From assembly GCA_025359185.1 (NCBI GenBank), contig JANYHF010000090.1, forward strand, positions 1-36,141: 36,141 nt of DNA, given 5' to 3'. Shown one piece after another: positions 1 to 8,124 of this stretch. How positions within the stretch are numbered: position 1 is the stretch's first letter; every line of letters begins with the position of its first letter. Position numbers and translations under genes: made by a program. The notes below the pieces were generated by a model. That model saw nothing but the letters and a program-made list of their open reading frames with translations. It searched no databases and was not told where the DNA came from. This DNA is from Hyphomicrobiaceae bacterium. GTDB taxonomy: Bacteria > Pseudomonadota > Alphaproteobacteria > Rhizobiales > Hyphomicrobiaceae.

Positions 1-216
1 TGCTTTCGCGGCCGCCGCGGTGATCTCATGAAAGTTCTCTACTGGGATGGCCAGGGCTTCTGCCTGTTCGCCAAGCGGCTGGAGAAGGGCCGATTCACCT
101 GGCCCGCGACGAAGGTGGGATCGGTCACGCTGACGCCGGCACAACTGTCGATGCTCGTGGAAGGGCTGGAGTGGCGGGCCCCTCGGCCGACCTGGCAGCC
201 GACGCTGGCGGGATGA
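1..216 (+). CDS. tnpB: IS66-family TnpB (Orf2), 3' part
   Basis: The frame is open from the window edge and ends at TGA 214-216. The visible part reads RGDLMKVLYWDGQGFCLFAK, followed by RLEKGRF and a short tail. This is the conserved core of the IS66 Orf2/TnpB accessory protein, which is usually about 110-120 residues, so roughly the last 70 are here. TnpB is needed for transposition of three-gene IS66 elements, but its biochemical role is not settled. It is followed 65 bases later by tnpC in the same direction, the normal IS66 order. The ATG at 28 is internal to the family alignment and is not the true start. Confidence 0.9.
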   Translation, partial: CFRGRRGDLMKVLYWDGQGFCLFAKRLEKGRFTWPATKVGSVTLTPAQLSMLVEGLEWRAPRPTWQPTLAG

Positions 217-281
217 TTAATCTGTGCACTGCGACCCCGTGACTCGTCTTCGGGCCTGGCCGACGCAGGTACACTCAGTGC

Positions 282-725
282 ATGCCGCTCGCACCCGACA
301 AGTTGCCCGACGACATCGCTGAGTTGAAGCGGCGGCTGATCGCATCGTCGGCCGATCTGGCGGCGAGGACTGCCGAACTGGCAGCGGCCAAGAACGGCCT
401 CCTCGTCACCCAGCTGACGATCGAAAAACTCAAGGCGCAGATCGCCAAGCTCCGGCGTGAGAAGTTCGGCGCGAGTTCGGAGCGCGTCGATCGCGTTCTC
501 GAACAACTCGAGTTGGCGCTGGAGGAAGCGGAGACGGCCAAGGCCGAGGTCATCGCCTCGCAACCTCCGCAGCCCGAGCCGGAAGCGGCGAACGCCGAGG
601 CGCAACCGGCTGAGACGGCCAAGCCCGAGAAGAAGAAGCGCCGGCAGCTGCCTGCGGAGTTTCCGCGCCGCGATGTCATGCACAGGCCGTCCGAGGTGTG
701 CAAGCGCTGCGGCTGCGCCACCAGC
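282..725 (+). pseudogene. tnpC: IS66-family transposase TnpC, N-terminal fragment
   Basis: The ATG at 282 begins a protein with the IS66 TnpC N-terminus: a long charged coiled coil (about residues 10-90) containing EKLKAQIAKLRREKFGASSE, then a Glu/Ala/Pro-rich linker, a KKKRRQLPAEFPRR stretch and the first half of a zinc-binding motif (CKRCGC). After that the frame no longer resembles TnpC. It runs antisense through a LysR gene to a stop at 803. The catalytic DDE domain, some 350 residues, is missing, so the gene is dead. The junction lies between about 710 and 735 and cannot be placed to the base because both neighbours stay plausible across it. Confidence 0.88.
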
Positions 726-1159
726 GAGGAACTCAGTAGCGGTCCGAGCCTCAGAGCCAAATCGAAGTCGGATGTGACAATATCGATATTGGCAGTTTCG
801 TAATGCACGGTCAGGCGTACTTTGGGATGGGCCTCCGCATAGCCCTTCAGAAGGCCGTAGTCTCCTGCAGCGGTGATTCTCAGATGGCCTTCAAGGTCGC
901 CATTGGAATCGCGCGACGCTGACGTGAGGTCATCGACCGCAGCGAGAATCCCTTTCGCCTTCTTAAGAACCTCGCGGCCTTTCGCTGTTACTCTCAAGGA
1001 CCGCGTCGAGCGAACAAGCAGTTCAACGCCAAGGGCCTCTTCGAGATCGCGCACCAGCGTGCTGAGGCGCGACGTGTGCGAGTCCGTCGCAACCGCAGCC
1101 TTGGTAAAGCTGCCCAGCTCGGCAACCCGCACAAAGGCGCGCATCTCATCAAGTGTCAT
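726..1159 (-). pseudogene. LysR-family transcriptional regulator, truncated
   Basis: Translation from the ATG at 1159 gives a typical LysR winged helix-turn-helix: MTLDEMRAFVRVAELGSFTK, then AAVATDSHTSRLSTLVRDLE and GVELLVRSTRSLRVTAKG. The start of the effector domain follows (GHLRITAAGDYGL, then SDFDLALRLGPL). The match ends near residue 145 of an expected 300, exactly where IS66 tnpC sequence begins on the other strand. The rest of the frame, to 275, is antisense IS66 and not LysR. It is divergent from the DUF3224 and NmrA-like genes, which a LysR protein in this position would normally regulate. Having lost most of its effector domain, it is unlikely to respond to a ligand, although the DNA-binding part is intact. 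Confidence 0.88.
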
Positions 1160-1256
1160 TGTTACGCGATGCCGAAAACTGTGTTCACCGAAGACCCGTT
1201 TATCGCCGCCCCTTGCCCCTGTAGATCGTCAGCAGGGAAAACCGGGAGACTTTACG

Positions 1257-1736
1257 ATGAATATCAGCTTCAGCAATCCCCGCTTTGTCGGACTTGCAAC
1301 CATCCTCGTGCTTGCCGGCGCCTCGCACGCAGACGCCGATCCAATGCATGCATCGGCAAAGATAGAGGTCACCGACTACAAGGAGCAATCCTATGGTGCC
1401 GCGATCAAAGACGGCTCAAATCTTTTCGAGCTGATGATCCAGGAAAAGTTTAGCGGTGACATCGATGCAATCGGAACTGTGAGATTCCTGCAAGCCCGTG
1501 TCGCTGGCAGCGCATCATTCGTGGGCATGGAGCAGGTTTCTGGCTCGATCGGCGGGCGCAAGGGTACTTTCGTGCTACAGGATACCGGAGCCGTGAAGGG
1601 TGACGATGTAAGCGGCACCTGGATTGTGGTGCCCGGCTCGGGAATCGGCGACCTCAAGGGATTGCGCGGTTCGGGAGGCTTCAAGGCCAAGCTCGGACAG
1701 CGCGCGGACGTCACGCTCGACTACTCTTTCGAATGA
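1257..1736 (+). CDS. Exported DUF3224-family protein
   Basis: This is a 159-residue protein. The ATG at 1257 is preceded by a GGGAGA ribosome-binding site and starts a Sec-type signal peptide: MNISFSNPRFVGL, a hydrophobic stretch ILVLAGAS, and likely cleavage around HADA-DP. The mature part carries features of the DUF3224 beta-barrel family (related to allene oxide cyclase-like barrels): EVTDYKEQSYG, SGDIDAIGTVRFL, FVGMEQVSGSIGGRKGTFVL, GTWIVVPGSGIGDLKGL and a final VTLDYSF. DUF3224 proteins have no firm function. The ORF is open far upstream, but only this start gives a signal peptide. The next gene, NmrA-like, starts 29 bases after its stop, so the two are probably cotranscribed. Confidence 0.85.
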   Translation: MNISFSNPRFVGLATILVLAGASHADADPMHASAKIEVTDYKEQSYGAAIKDGSNLFELMIQEKFSGDIDAIGTVRFLQARVAGSASFVGMEQVSGSIGGRKGTFVLQDTGAVKGDDVSGTWIVVPGSGIGDLKGLRGSGGFKAKLGQRADVTLDYSFE

Positions 1737-1765
1737 TCCGCAGGCTGAAACAGAAAGGTTCCACC

Positions 1766-2635
1766 ATGTTTGTCGTAACAGGCATTACTGGCCATACGGG
1801 CGCCGCCGCTGCCAACACACTGCTGGCGGCGGGCAAAAAAATACGCGCCTTCGTCCGCAATCCCAACAAGGCGAAGGCTTGGGCCGACCGGGGTGTTGAG
1901 GTCGTCGCTGCAGACATAAACGACGCAGCCGCCCTCGCCGGGGTTTTCGCCGGAGCTGAAGGCGCCTACGTGCTCAATCCTCCGCAGCCACAGAGCCCAG
2001 ATCCGTTCGGCAGCGTGATCCAGTCCACCACGGCGGTGCGTAAAGCCGCACGCGATGCCAAACTGCCGCGGCTCGTGTGCCTCTCTTCCGTAGCCGCCCA
2101 GCTGACGCATGGCACGGGGCTGATCCGCTGCGCTCACATCCTCGAGGCGATACTTGCCGACGCGGCGCCCAGTGTCACTTTCGTGCGCGCCGCCGGCTTC
2201 CACGAGAATTGGCAGTCGGCGTTCGGGATGGCCAAGGCACAGGGCATCGCGCCAACTTTCTTGACGGACCTCAACCGCAAGAGCGAAACCGTGGCGACTG
2301 TCGATATCGGCCGTGTCGCAGCTGAGGCTCTGATGGCGGAAAAGCCCCATCATCTCATTGAGTTGAGTGGACCAGCCGCAGCCACACCCAACGATGCCGT
2401 GGCGGCTATCTCGGCGACGCTCGGCAAGCCGGTGCAGCCGGTAGTGCCGCCGCGCGACCAATGGGCCGGTATCCTGCAAGGTGCAGGGCTGGGGCAAGCC
2501 TTCGTCGCTGGTATGGTCGAGATGTATGATGGTTGGAATTCCAGCCGCATCCAGTTCGAAGGCAAAGTGCCTTTGACGCGCGGCAAGGTGGGACTTGCCG
2601 AGACGGTGAAATCTTGGGCAATGGCGTGCGCATAG
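1766..2635 (+). CDS. NmrA-like NAD(P)-binding protein
   Basis: This 289-residue protein starts at ATG 1766 behind an AGAAAGG ribosome-binding site. The N-terminal TGITGHTG is the glycine-rich dinucleotide-binding loop of atypical SDRs, and FVRNPNKAKAW gives the Arg/Lys expected for NADP binding. VVAADINDAAALAGVFAG and LSSVAAQLTHGTG complete the Rossmann pattern, and the SDR Tyr-x-x-x-Lys motif is absent. This fits the NmrA/HSCARG group, which includes redox sensors and quinone reductases such as QorB. Pairing with a divergent LysR gene is common for such reductases. The substrate cannot be told. An upstream in-frame start at 1733 would overlap the previous gene and is less likely. Confidence 0.85.
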   Translation: MFVVTGITGHTGAAAANTLLAAGKKIRAFVRNPNKAKAWADRGVEVVAADINDAAALAGVFAGAEGAYVLNPPQPQSPDPFGSVIQSTTAVRKAARDAKLPRLVCLSSVAAQLTHGTGLIRCAHILEAILADAAPSVTFVRAAGFHENWQSAFGMAKAQGIAPTFLTDLNRKSETVATVDIGRVAAEALMAEKPHHLIELSGPAAATPNDAVAAISATLGKPVQPVVPPRDQWAGILQGAGLGQAFVAGMVEMYDGWNSSRIQFEGKVPLTRGKVGLAETVKSWAMACA

Positions 2636-2695
2636 AGAGGGCGTTGCATTCATCTTCGGCTCTCCCGTACCACGCTGATAATTATAATTTTTTTT

Positions 2696-2716
2696 GGCGC
2701 TGTCCCGCCTTGATGT
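2696..2716 (+). repeat. IS1595-type left terminal inverted repeat
   Basis: It begins GGCGCTGTCC and ends TTGATGT. Read inward, it matches the right end at 17 of 21 bases, and all four differences are C/T changes (positions 9, 10, 13 and 14). Confidence 0.8.
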
Positions 2717-2752
2717 GGGAGCATGGTGATTCCCGTCGGATCATGCTGGGAG

Positions 2753-3752
2753 ATGGCCGTGACGGAGAAAGACTTCGCAAGACTATTGGAAGGGATCAAG
2801 GCGCTGTCGCAGGCGCAGATGCTGGCGCTTGATGCCGCGATCAGGGGCCGGCTCAATTCGGCCTCTCAGCAGCTTGCACCATCGGCCGGGCCCGCCGGTG
2901 AGGCGGCAGCGGCGGAAGGTCTGGCCTCGATCGCCGACATCGAAGCCCGTTTCGCAGCCGCGCCTGTCTGCCCGCACTGCCAATCCTCTGATGCCGGCAA
3001 ATGGGAACGCGCTCAAACGCTATCAATGCAAGGCGTGCACGGTCACTTTCAACGCCCTTACTGGCACGCCGCTGGCGCAATTGCACAAGCGGGAGCTGTG
3101 GATCGGCAACGCCCAGGCGATGGTCGAAGGCATCTCGCTACGCAAGGTTGCAGCCCGCCTCGATATTGGTCTGGAGACGGCGTTTCGCTGGCGGCATCGC
3201 TTCCTGCAAGCCCCCAAGGCCGTCAAACCCAAGCTGCTCGAAGGCACTGTTGAGACCGACGAAACCTATTTCCTGCATTCGCAGAAGGGCTCACGCAAGC
3301 TCTCACGGCCGGCACGCAAGCGGGGCGGTTCGGCCAAAAAGCGCGGTCTGTCGGATGAACAGGTGCCGGTCCTGATCGCCCGCGACCGCAACAAGGCGAC
3401 AACGGATGAAATTCTCCCGGATCGCTCCGAGAAATCGATCACGGCGGTGCTGGAGCCCGTCGTCGACAAAGCGGCCGTACTGGTCAGCGACGGCGCTCCC
3501 TCCTGTCGCGCCTTCGCCGATCATTACGGCATCGCCCATATCGCTCTCAATCTCAGCGCCGGACAGCGCACCTAGGGCATCTATCACATCCAGAATGTCA
3601 ACAACTACGGCAGCCGCTTGAAAGGATGGATGCGCCGCTTCAATGGCGTCGCCACCAAGTACCTCGACAGCTATCTCGGCTGGCACCGTACGGATGATCG
3701 CCAGTTCGGAGCGCAGAACGCGAACCTCATGCTGGCTGCAGCCTGGGGTTAG
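2753..3752 (+). pseudogene. IS1595-family transposase (ISXO2-like), frameshift and in-frame stop
   Basis: The ATG at 2753 starts the N-terminal part (MAVTEKDFARLLEGIKALS, then the first zinc-ribbon half CPHC). Near 3000-3006 the frame must change by one base: the match continues as NALKRYQCKAC in the frame that ends at TAG 3573-3575. Beyond that TAG the same frame continues with [20 protein letters not shown] and [14 protein letters not shown], ending at TAG 3750-3752. The catalytic domain shows VETDETYF and LVSDGAP as the two Asp sites. The third site is the Asn of the NVNNY region, as in several IS1595 subgroups. One deletion and one TGG-to-TAG-like change are enough to explain the damage, so the decay looks recent. 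Confidence 0.87.
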
Positions 3753-3758
3753 CGGGCA

Positions 3759-3779
3759 ACATCAAAACGAAACAGCGCC
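3759..3779 (-). repeat. IS1595-type right terminal inverted repeat
   Basis: The reverse complement begins GGCGCTGTTT and ends TTGATGT, pairing with the left end. It starts 6 bases after the stop of the transposase frame. Confidence 0.8.
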
Positions 3780-4543
3780 TTAAATTTTTCTGACTGGCCG
3801 CTCAGAAGAGATGCGCGACTGAAACAATGGAGCTGCACCCAAGCTCCTGCTAAGCTGGAGTGTCTCACCGAAGGTATTGTTCCGGCCGACTATCCTGGTG
3901 AAGTTGCGGGCGACTATCCCGAACTCTTGGAGATCCTAGACGCACGGGTGCGGCCACTTCGGGAATCCGACAATCGACCTGCTCGCAGAAAGTACTGGTG
4001 GCGTTTTGCAGAGCGCACGCCGGGGTTATATGCGGCGATCCAGAACCAGCCACGCGTACTGGTCGCCTGCCGAATTACTGGCCACGTGATGTTCGCCTTC
4101 GTGCTCTCCGGCATGGTGTATGATATTTCACTCAACGTGTTTGCAGGCGATGAATGTAGTCGCTTCAGTGCATTGCAAAGCCGGGTGCACGAGGTTTGGG
4201 CCCGCTTATTCGCTTCCTCGATGAAGGACGACCTGCGCTACTCGCCCTCTGACTGCTTCGCAACCTTCCCCTTCCCGCCCGGCTTCGAGACCGACGCCGC
4301 ACTCGAAGCCGCCGGCCAAACCTATCACAACCACCGCGCCGCCCTCATGATCGCCAACAACGAGGGGCTAACCAAGACCTACAACCGTTTCCACAACCTG
4401 ACCGACGACGCGCCCGAGATCGTCAAGCTGCGCGAGCTGCACAACGCCATGGACCGCGCTGTGCTCGCTGCCTACGGTTGGACCGACCTCGCCGCGCGCG
4501 CCGTGCCCGAACACCTCACCCCCGAAACCGAAGACGCCGATGC
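3780..4543 (+). pseudogene. MmeI-like type II restriction-methylase, C-terminal fragment
   Basis: One frame is open from the IS1595 end onward. It carries features of the target-recognition and C-terminal region of large MmeI-like / class I SAM-dependent DNA methyltransferases: KLECLTEGIVPADYPGEVAG, RRKYWWRFAERTPGLYAAIQ, LQSRVHEVWARLFASSMKDD, LRYSPSDCFATFPFP and YGWTDLAARAVPEHLTPETE. The methylase and nuclease domains, about 600 residues or more, are absent, so this is a remnant. The left boundary coincides with the IS. On the right the match stops around 4535-4550, where the frame passes into an SDR tail without a stop. The presence of this family suggests that a restriction-modification gene once lay here. 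Confidence 0.8.
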
Positions 4544-4640
4544 GGCGATGTTTCTTGGCGAGCGCCGCAATGGGTTCACGACCGGCGCCGAAATCGCCGT
4601 CGACGGAGGCCTGCTCGCACAAATCCTGCCCTACGATTGA
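4544..4640 (+). pseudogene. Short-chain dehydrogenase C-terminal remnant fused in frame to the methylase fragment
   Basis: The last 30 or so residues of the open frame (AAMFLGERRNGFTTGAEIAV, then DGGLLAQILPYD) match the C-terminal end of classical SDRs, where a hydrophobic strand, a T-G-x-x-I/L-x-V-D-G-G motif and a short tail are typical. Nothing of the SDR Rossmann core or its Tyr-Lys pair is present. It is not part of the neighbouring SDR gene, which is on the other strand and has its own complete C-terminus. The junction with the methylase fragment is in frame, so a chimeric protein could be made from the TTG at 3927 or another start, but nothing suggests that it functions. Confidence 0.72.
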
Positions 4641-4710
4641 AGCGGGGCTTCTATACGCCCCACGTCTGAAGCAGTACGCGGCCCGCCGCTGCTGACAACG
4701 CCCGATCGCG

Positions 4711-5475
4711 TCACCGAACCGTATAGCCGCCATCGATCGCCAGCGCTTGTCCCGTCATGAAAGCGGACAGGTCGGAGGCAAGGTAGACTGCGAGTTCGCC
4801 CATCTCCTCCAGTCTGCCGCCGCGTGGAATGGGGTGCATCGCCCGCTTGCCATTGATGACGGCGACCGGATCCCCTTCCTTGCGGGCAACCTCCCAAGCC
4901 AACTCTGTCTCGACAAAGCCGGGACAGATGGCGTTAACGCGGATACCCTTGTCAGCAAAATCCAGCGCCATCGCTTGCACCATGCCGTTGACGCCGGCTT
5001 TGGCGCCGCAATAGGCGACCCGCTCCTTTTGACCAACCAGGCCATACATGGATGAGATGGCAATCACCGAGCCCGGCCCTGCCGCGAGCAGGTGCTGCGC
5101 GCCAATGCGCACCGCCAGGAATAGTGGCCGCAGATTGCTGTTGATGATGCGTTGGAACTCCTCGGGCGCGGTGTCAAGAATGGGCGTCGGTCCACCAGCA
5201 CCAGCGCTGATCAGGATGGTGTCGATGCCGCCGAGAAATGCGGCCGCCCTGGCGGTTACGCGCTCGACATCGGCAACCTCTGTCGCATCCCCTGGCTCGA
5301 CATCGACGCTCCCGTGCGGTGCAAGTTTTAGGGCTGCCGCCGCCAGCACGTCTGATCGGCGGCCGGAGAGAAACAGAGCGGCACCTTCAGCAAGCATTGC
5401 CTCGGCACAGGCCAGACCAATGCCCGTACCGCCGCCATAAATAAGCGCTCGCTTGCCCGTCAATCGCCCGGCCAT
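4711..5475 (-). CDS. SDR-family oxidoreductase
   Basis: A classical short-chain dehydrogenase of 254 residues. The cofactor loop is GGGTGIG (residues 14-20), and SAGAGG replaces the usual N-N-A-G. Catalysis should use the Ser of ISSMYGL and the Tyr-x-x-x-Lys of YCGAKAG. The C-terminus FMTGQALAIDGGYTVR is complete. The ATG at 5475 is preceded by GAGGTG. It is the last gene of the leftward operon, 26 bases after the enolase-superfamily gene, and so probably oxidises a hydroxyl on the imported compound or a product of that enzyme. NAD versus NADP preference and substrate are not clear from sequence. Most neighbours in this family act on sugars, sugar acids or polyols. Confidence 0.85.
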   Translation of the reverse strand: MAGRLTGKRALIYGGGTGIGLACAEAMLAEGAALFLSGRRSDVLAAAALKLAPHGSVDVEPGDATEVADVERVTARAAAFLGGIDTILISAGAGGPTPILDTAPEEFQRIINSNLRPLFLAVRIGAQHLLAAGPGSVIAISSMYGLVGQKERVAYCGAKAGVNGMVQAMALDFADKGIRVNAICPGFVETELAWEVARKEGDPVAVINGKRAMHPIPRGGRLEEMGELAVYLASDLSAFMTGQALAIDGGYTVR

Positions 5476-5501
5476 TGTGCACACCTCAAATTTATTCAGC
5501 G

Positions 5502-6626
5502 TCAAACCTCGAAATGCAGAATCGTCGATTTCTTGATTGCCGGCCAATCGATGCCGATGCCCAGACCTGGACCCTTGGGCGCCTGCACATAGCCGTCGCG
5601 ATCGGTACGGATGACATCGGTCGCGCCATATTCGAAGGCCGGGTAGGGGACTGGCTGCTCGAAGTAGCGGCAGTTGCGATATGCCAGCATGACATGGAGG
5701 TTGGCTGCCTGTGTCAGGGTATATCCCCAGCATTGGATCTCGACGGTCAACCCCCACGCTTCGGCCAGGGCCATGATCTTGCGCAGCGGTGTGATGCCGC
5801 CGCAGATCGTGGCGTCGACGCGCAGGGCGCTCCAGCTGTCGAGACGCAATGCGGCGTTAAGCTGTTGCAAGTCAAGCCAGGTATTTCCAGCGGCCAGAAT
5901 GGGCACCGTCGTGCTGCGCTTAAGTTCGCGATAGCCCTCAAGGTCGGTGTCGATCAGCGGGGCCTCGAACCAGCCAAAGCCCAGGTCGCCGAGCCGGCGT
6001 CCGACCGCGAGCGCGCTGGCCCGATCGTAGCGCTGCTCGACATCGAGCATCAGGTCCAGACCGCTTCCGGCAAAGTGATTGGCCGCCTGTTCGCACAGCG
6101 GCAGATCGCGCAACGGATTGCACCAGCAGTGGAATTTGATGGCTTTGAAGCCCTCATCCCGGCGCATTTCGATATAGTCGATATAAGCGGTGTTGTCGGC
6201 AAGAAGCGGCGTGCTGGCATAGGCGAGAATGCGTTCGCGGGCACCACCGAGCAGCTGATGCAGCGGCAGCCCGGCATATCGGGCCGTCATGTCCCACAGC
6301 GCGATGTCGATAAGCGATTGGGCTTGCGGCACCATCGGGGTGCCGAGATTTCGCATCTCGTGCCAAAGCCTCTCGCGTTCGCCGAAATGCCGGCCGAGCA
6401 CGTCGGGCAACAGGTGGCGGAGCGTTTCGCCCGTGGCCCGGTCGAAACCATGCGGCGTTATCATGGCGGCGCCGGCGAGCCCTTCCAGGCCGCCCTTGGT
6501 CGTCAGCTTCACAATGATGTTGGCCATATACTGGCCGGTCATGCCCTCGGCCCAACTGTAGCGATCGACATCGGGACCGACGACAAACACCTCGGCGCGA
6601 TCAATCGTTTCGTCACTTGCAGTCAT
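5502..6626 (-). CDS. Enolase-superfamily enzyme (mandelate racemase/muconate lactonizing type), atypical active site
   Basis: A full-length 374-residue protein with the N-terminal capping domain (SLIDIALWDMTARYAGLP) and C-terminal barrel. Positions line up almost exactly with mandelate racemase numbering. The K-x-K motif is K164-F-H166, so the second Lys is His. Metal ligands are D195, E221 and N248 (Glu in mandelate racemase). D271 of the His-Asp dyad is present, but the dyad His is Gln298 (EIQCWGYT). The enzyme therefore keeps an acid/base group on one face only and may be a dehydratase or epimerase of unusual chemistry. It lies between the ATPase and SDR genes of the leftward operon. Homologues act on acid sugars or on N-modified amino acids such as proline betaine; the amino-acid-type transporter makes the second group worth considering. 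Confidence 0.85.
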   Translation of the reverse strand: MTASDETIDRAEVFVVGPDVDRYSWAEGMTGQYMANIIVKLTTKGGLEGLAGAAMITPHGFDRATGETLRHLLPDVLGRHFGERERLWHEMRNLGTPMVPQAQSLIDIALWDMTARYAGLPLHQLLGGARERILAYASTPLLADNTAYIDYIEMRRDEGFKAIKFHCWCNPLRDLPLCEQAANHFAGSGLDLMLDVEQRYDRASALAVGRRLGDLGFGWFEAPLIDTDLEGYRELKRSTTVPILAAGNTWLDLQQLNAALRLDSWSALRVDATICGGITPLRKIMALAEAWGLTVEIQCWGYTLTQAANLHVMLAYRNCRYFEQPVPYPAFEYGATDVIRTDRDGYVQAPKGPGLGIGIDWPAIKKSTILHFEV

Positions 6627-6661
6627 TGTTTCTCTCTCGGTGTTGATCTGTCACCGTCTGA

Positions 6662-7468
6662 TTATTGCGACGCGACAATTTCGCCTGTCTCCGACACGGT
6701 TTCGCCATGCCAGCCAAGATGGCTCAGGAATTCGCGCGTACGGGCGACGGTTGCGGCCTCGAAGATTTGGAGTGGCGGCCCAATCTCGATGACGCGTCCA
6801 CGATCGAACACCACGACGCGATCGGCGACCCGGCGCGCGAAATCCATTTCGTGCGTGACGACCAGCATCGTCATGCCCTCGTCAGCCAGGCGCTTCATAA
6901 CCGCGAGCACTTCGCCTACCGTCTCGGGGTCGAGCGCCGAGGTGGGCTCATCGAATAGCATGAGCGTCGGTGACATCGCCAGTGCGCGTGCGATCGCCAC
7001 ACGCTGCTGCTGCCCGCCGGACAATTGCGATGGATATTTTTGCGCGTGATCGGCCAGTCCGACTTTGCGCAGCAGTTCCGTCGCCTCTGAATTTGCCTGC
7101 GGCTTTGAGCGTTCACGCACCGTGATCGGCCCAATTGCTACATTGGCGATCACACTCAAATGCGGGAACAATTCAAAATTCTGGAAGACCATTCCCATGC
7201 GGCGCCGGATCTTGCGGACCTGCTTGTCGTCAGCCCGCACTGGCTCACCCTCGAAGACAATCGCCCCCCCATCTGGCCGCTCAAGCGCATTGGCACAGCG
7301 CAGGAGTGTGGATTTGCCCGAGCCGCTCGGTCCAATCAGACAGACAACTTCGCCGCGGCGGACATCAAAAGACACGCCGTCGAGCGCGCGCAACGTGCCG
7401 TAAGATTTCGACACGTCGACGAAAGATAGGATAGGCGCTTCTGCAGAAGAGCCATTGGGCTGCGTCAT
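6662..7468 (-). CDS. ABC importer ATPase, polar amino acid (GlnQ/HisP) type
   Basis: A 268-residue nucleotide-binding subunit. It shows Walker [11 protein letters not shown]-loop [11 protein letters not shown], signature LSGGQQQR, Walker [13 protein letters not shown] and H-loop VVTHEMDFA, in the order and spacing of GlnQ/HisP/ArtP proteins. It has no C-terminal regulatory domain. The ATG at 7468 overlaps the stop of the upstream permease by four bases (ATGA), indicating translational coupling; the longer upstream reading would run back into that permease. It works in the cytoplasm with the two permeases and the binding protein of the same operon. The substrate is set by the binding protein, and polar amino acids, opines or betaines are usual for this class. 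Confidence 0.93.
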   Translation of the reverse strand: MTQPNGSSAEAPILSFVDVSKSYGTLRALDGVSFDVRRGEVVCLIGPSGSGKSTLLRCANALERPDGGAIVFEGEPVRADDKQVRKIRRRMGMVFQNFELFPHLSVIANVAIGPITVRERSKPQANSEATELLRKVGLADHAQKYPSQLSGGQQQRVAIARALAMSPTLMLFDEPTSALDPETVGEVLAVMKRLADEGMTMLVVTHEMDFARRVADRVVVFDRGRVIEIGPPLQIFEAATVARTREFLSHLGWHGETVSETGEIVASQ

Positions 7469-8124
7469 TCGACCACCTTCCAGCGCCGATGGATCCAATC
7501 TGCGAGTTTGGCTTGCGGATAACCCAACAACCAGTAGAGGACAGCCATCGCCGTCAGCACTTCGAGGATGCGATACGTGTCGGCTCGGAGTTTGAACGCA
7601 ACATAGGAAAGGTCGGCGACGGCGATGACGGACACCAAGGATGTATCCTTGAACAGCGATACCCAAGTCGACGCCAAGGACGGGAGAACGCGCCGGGTCG
7701 CTTGCGGTAGGACGATGTCGCGCATCACCTGAAATTGACTCATGCCAAGCGCCAAGCCGGCATTGACCTGGCCAGGGCGGATCGAAATTATACCTGCGCG
7801 GAAGTTCTCCGCATTGAAAGCTGCCACGTTACACACAAGGCCGACGAGTGCGGTTGCTATGGCGGAAAACCTGATATCGGCGATTACCGGCAGGACATAG
7901 TACACCCAATAGATTTGCAGAATGAGGGGTGTCGAACGGAAGAATTCGACAAACGCGGTAGCGGGCCAACGGAGTGCCCTGAATCGGCTGAGACGCAGGA
8001 ACGTTAGCGTCAATCCGACAGGTATGGCCAGGACCATGGTCACCACTGTGAGCATGATTGTCACTTCGACGCCCTCAAGGAGCTTCCATCGTGCGTCCCA
8101 GATGACGGACCAGTCGAATGTCAT
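7465..8124 (-). CDS. ABC importer permease, polar amino acid (HisM/GlnP) type
   Basis: A 219-residue inner-membrane subunit with about five hydrophobic segments. The N-terminal part has [19 protein letters not shown], the 'RSTP' motif typical of His/Glu/Gln/Arg/opine-family permeases. The ATPase-contact (EAA) loop is [20 protein letters not shown]. It overlaps the next permease upstream and the ATPase downstream by four bases each, so all three are coupled. It pairs with the 221-residue permease as a heterodimer. Confidence 0.92.
   Translation of the reverse strand: MTFDWSVIWDARWKLLEGVEVTIMLTVVTMVLAIPVGLTLTFLRLSRFRALRWPATAFVEFFRSTPLILQIYWVYYVLPVIADIRFSAIATALVGLVCNVAAFNAENFRAGIISIRPGQVNAGLALGMSQFQVMRDIVLPQATRRVLPSLASTWVSLFKDTSLVSVIAVADLSYVAFKLRADTYRILEVLTAMAVLYWLLGYPQAKLADWIHRRWKVVE

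Larger units (their letters stand above)
2696..3779 (+). mobile_element. IS1595-family insertion sequence, complete ends but inactivated
   Basis: This is a 1084-bp element with imperfect terminal inverted repeats (2696-2716 and 3759-3779) enclosing one transposase gene with an ISXO2-like domain. The ends pair at 17 of 21 positions. It sits between the NmrA-like gene and an MmeI-like methylase fragment, and the fragment's frame is open right up to the right end. The flanking eight bases are AT-rich on both sides (tttttttt and ttaaattt) but are not identical, so no clean target duplication is visible. The transposase carries a frameshift and an in-frame stop, so the element cannot move by itself. 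Confidence 0.85.

Noticed and set aside
2688-3787. 8-bp target duplication around the IS1595 element
   Set aside because: The flanks tttttttt and ttaaattt are both AT-rich but match at only part of the positions, so a duplication cannot be claimed.
3780-4543. Active restriction-modification or phage-defence system
   Set aside because: Only the C-terminal part of the MmeI-like protein is present, without methylase or nuclease motifs, and no partner defence genes are nearby.
5475-7049. 524-codon open frame on the plus strand
   Set aside because: It is antisense to the enolase-superfamily and ATPase genes, which have full family motifs. Long antisense frames are common in high-GC DNA, and this one resembles no family.
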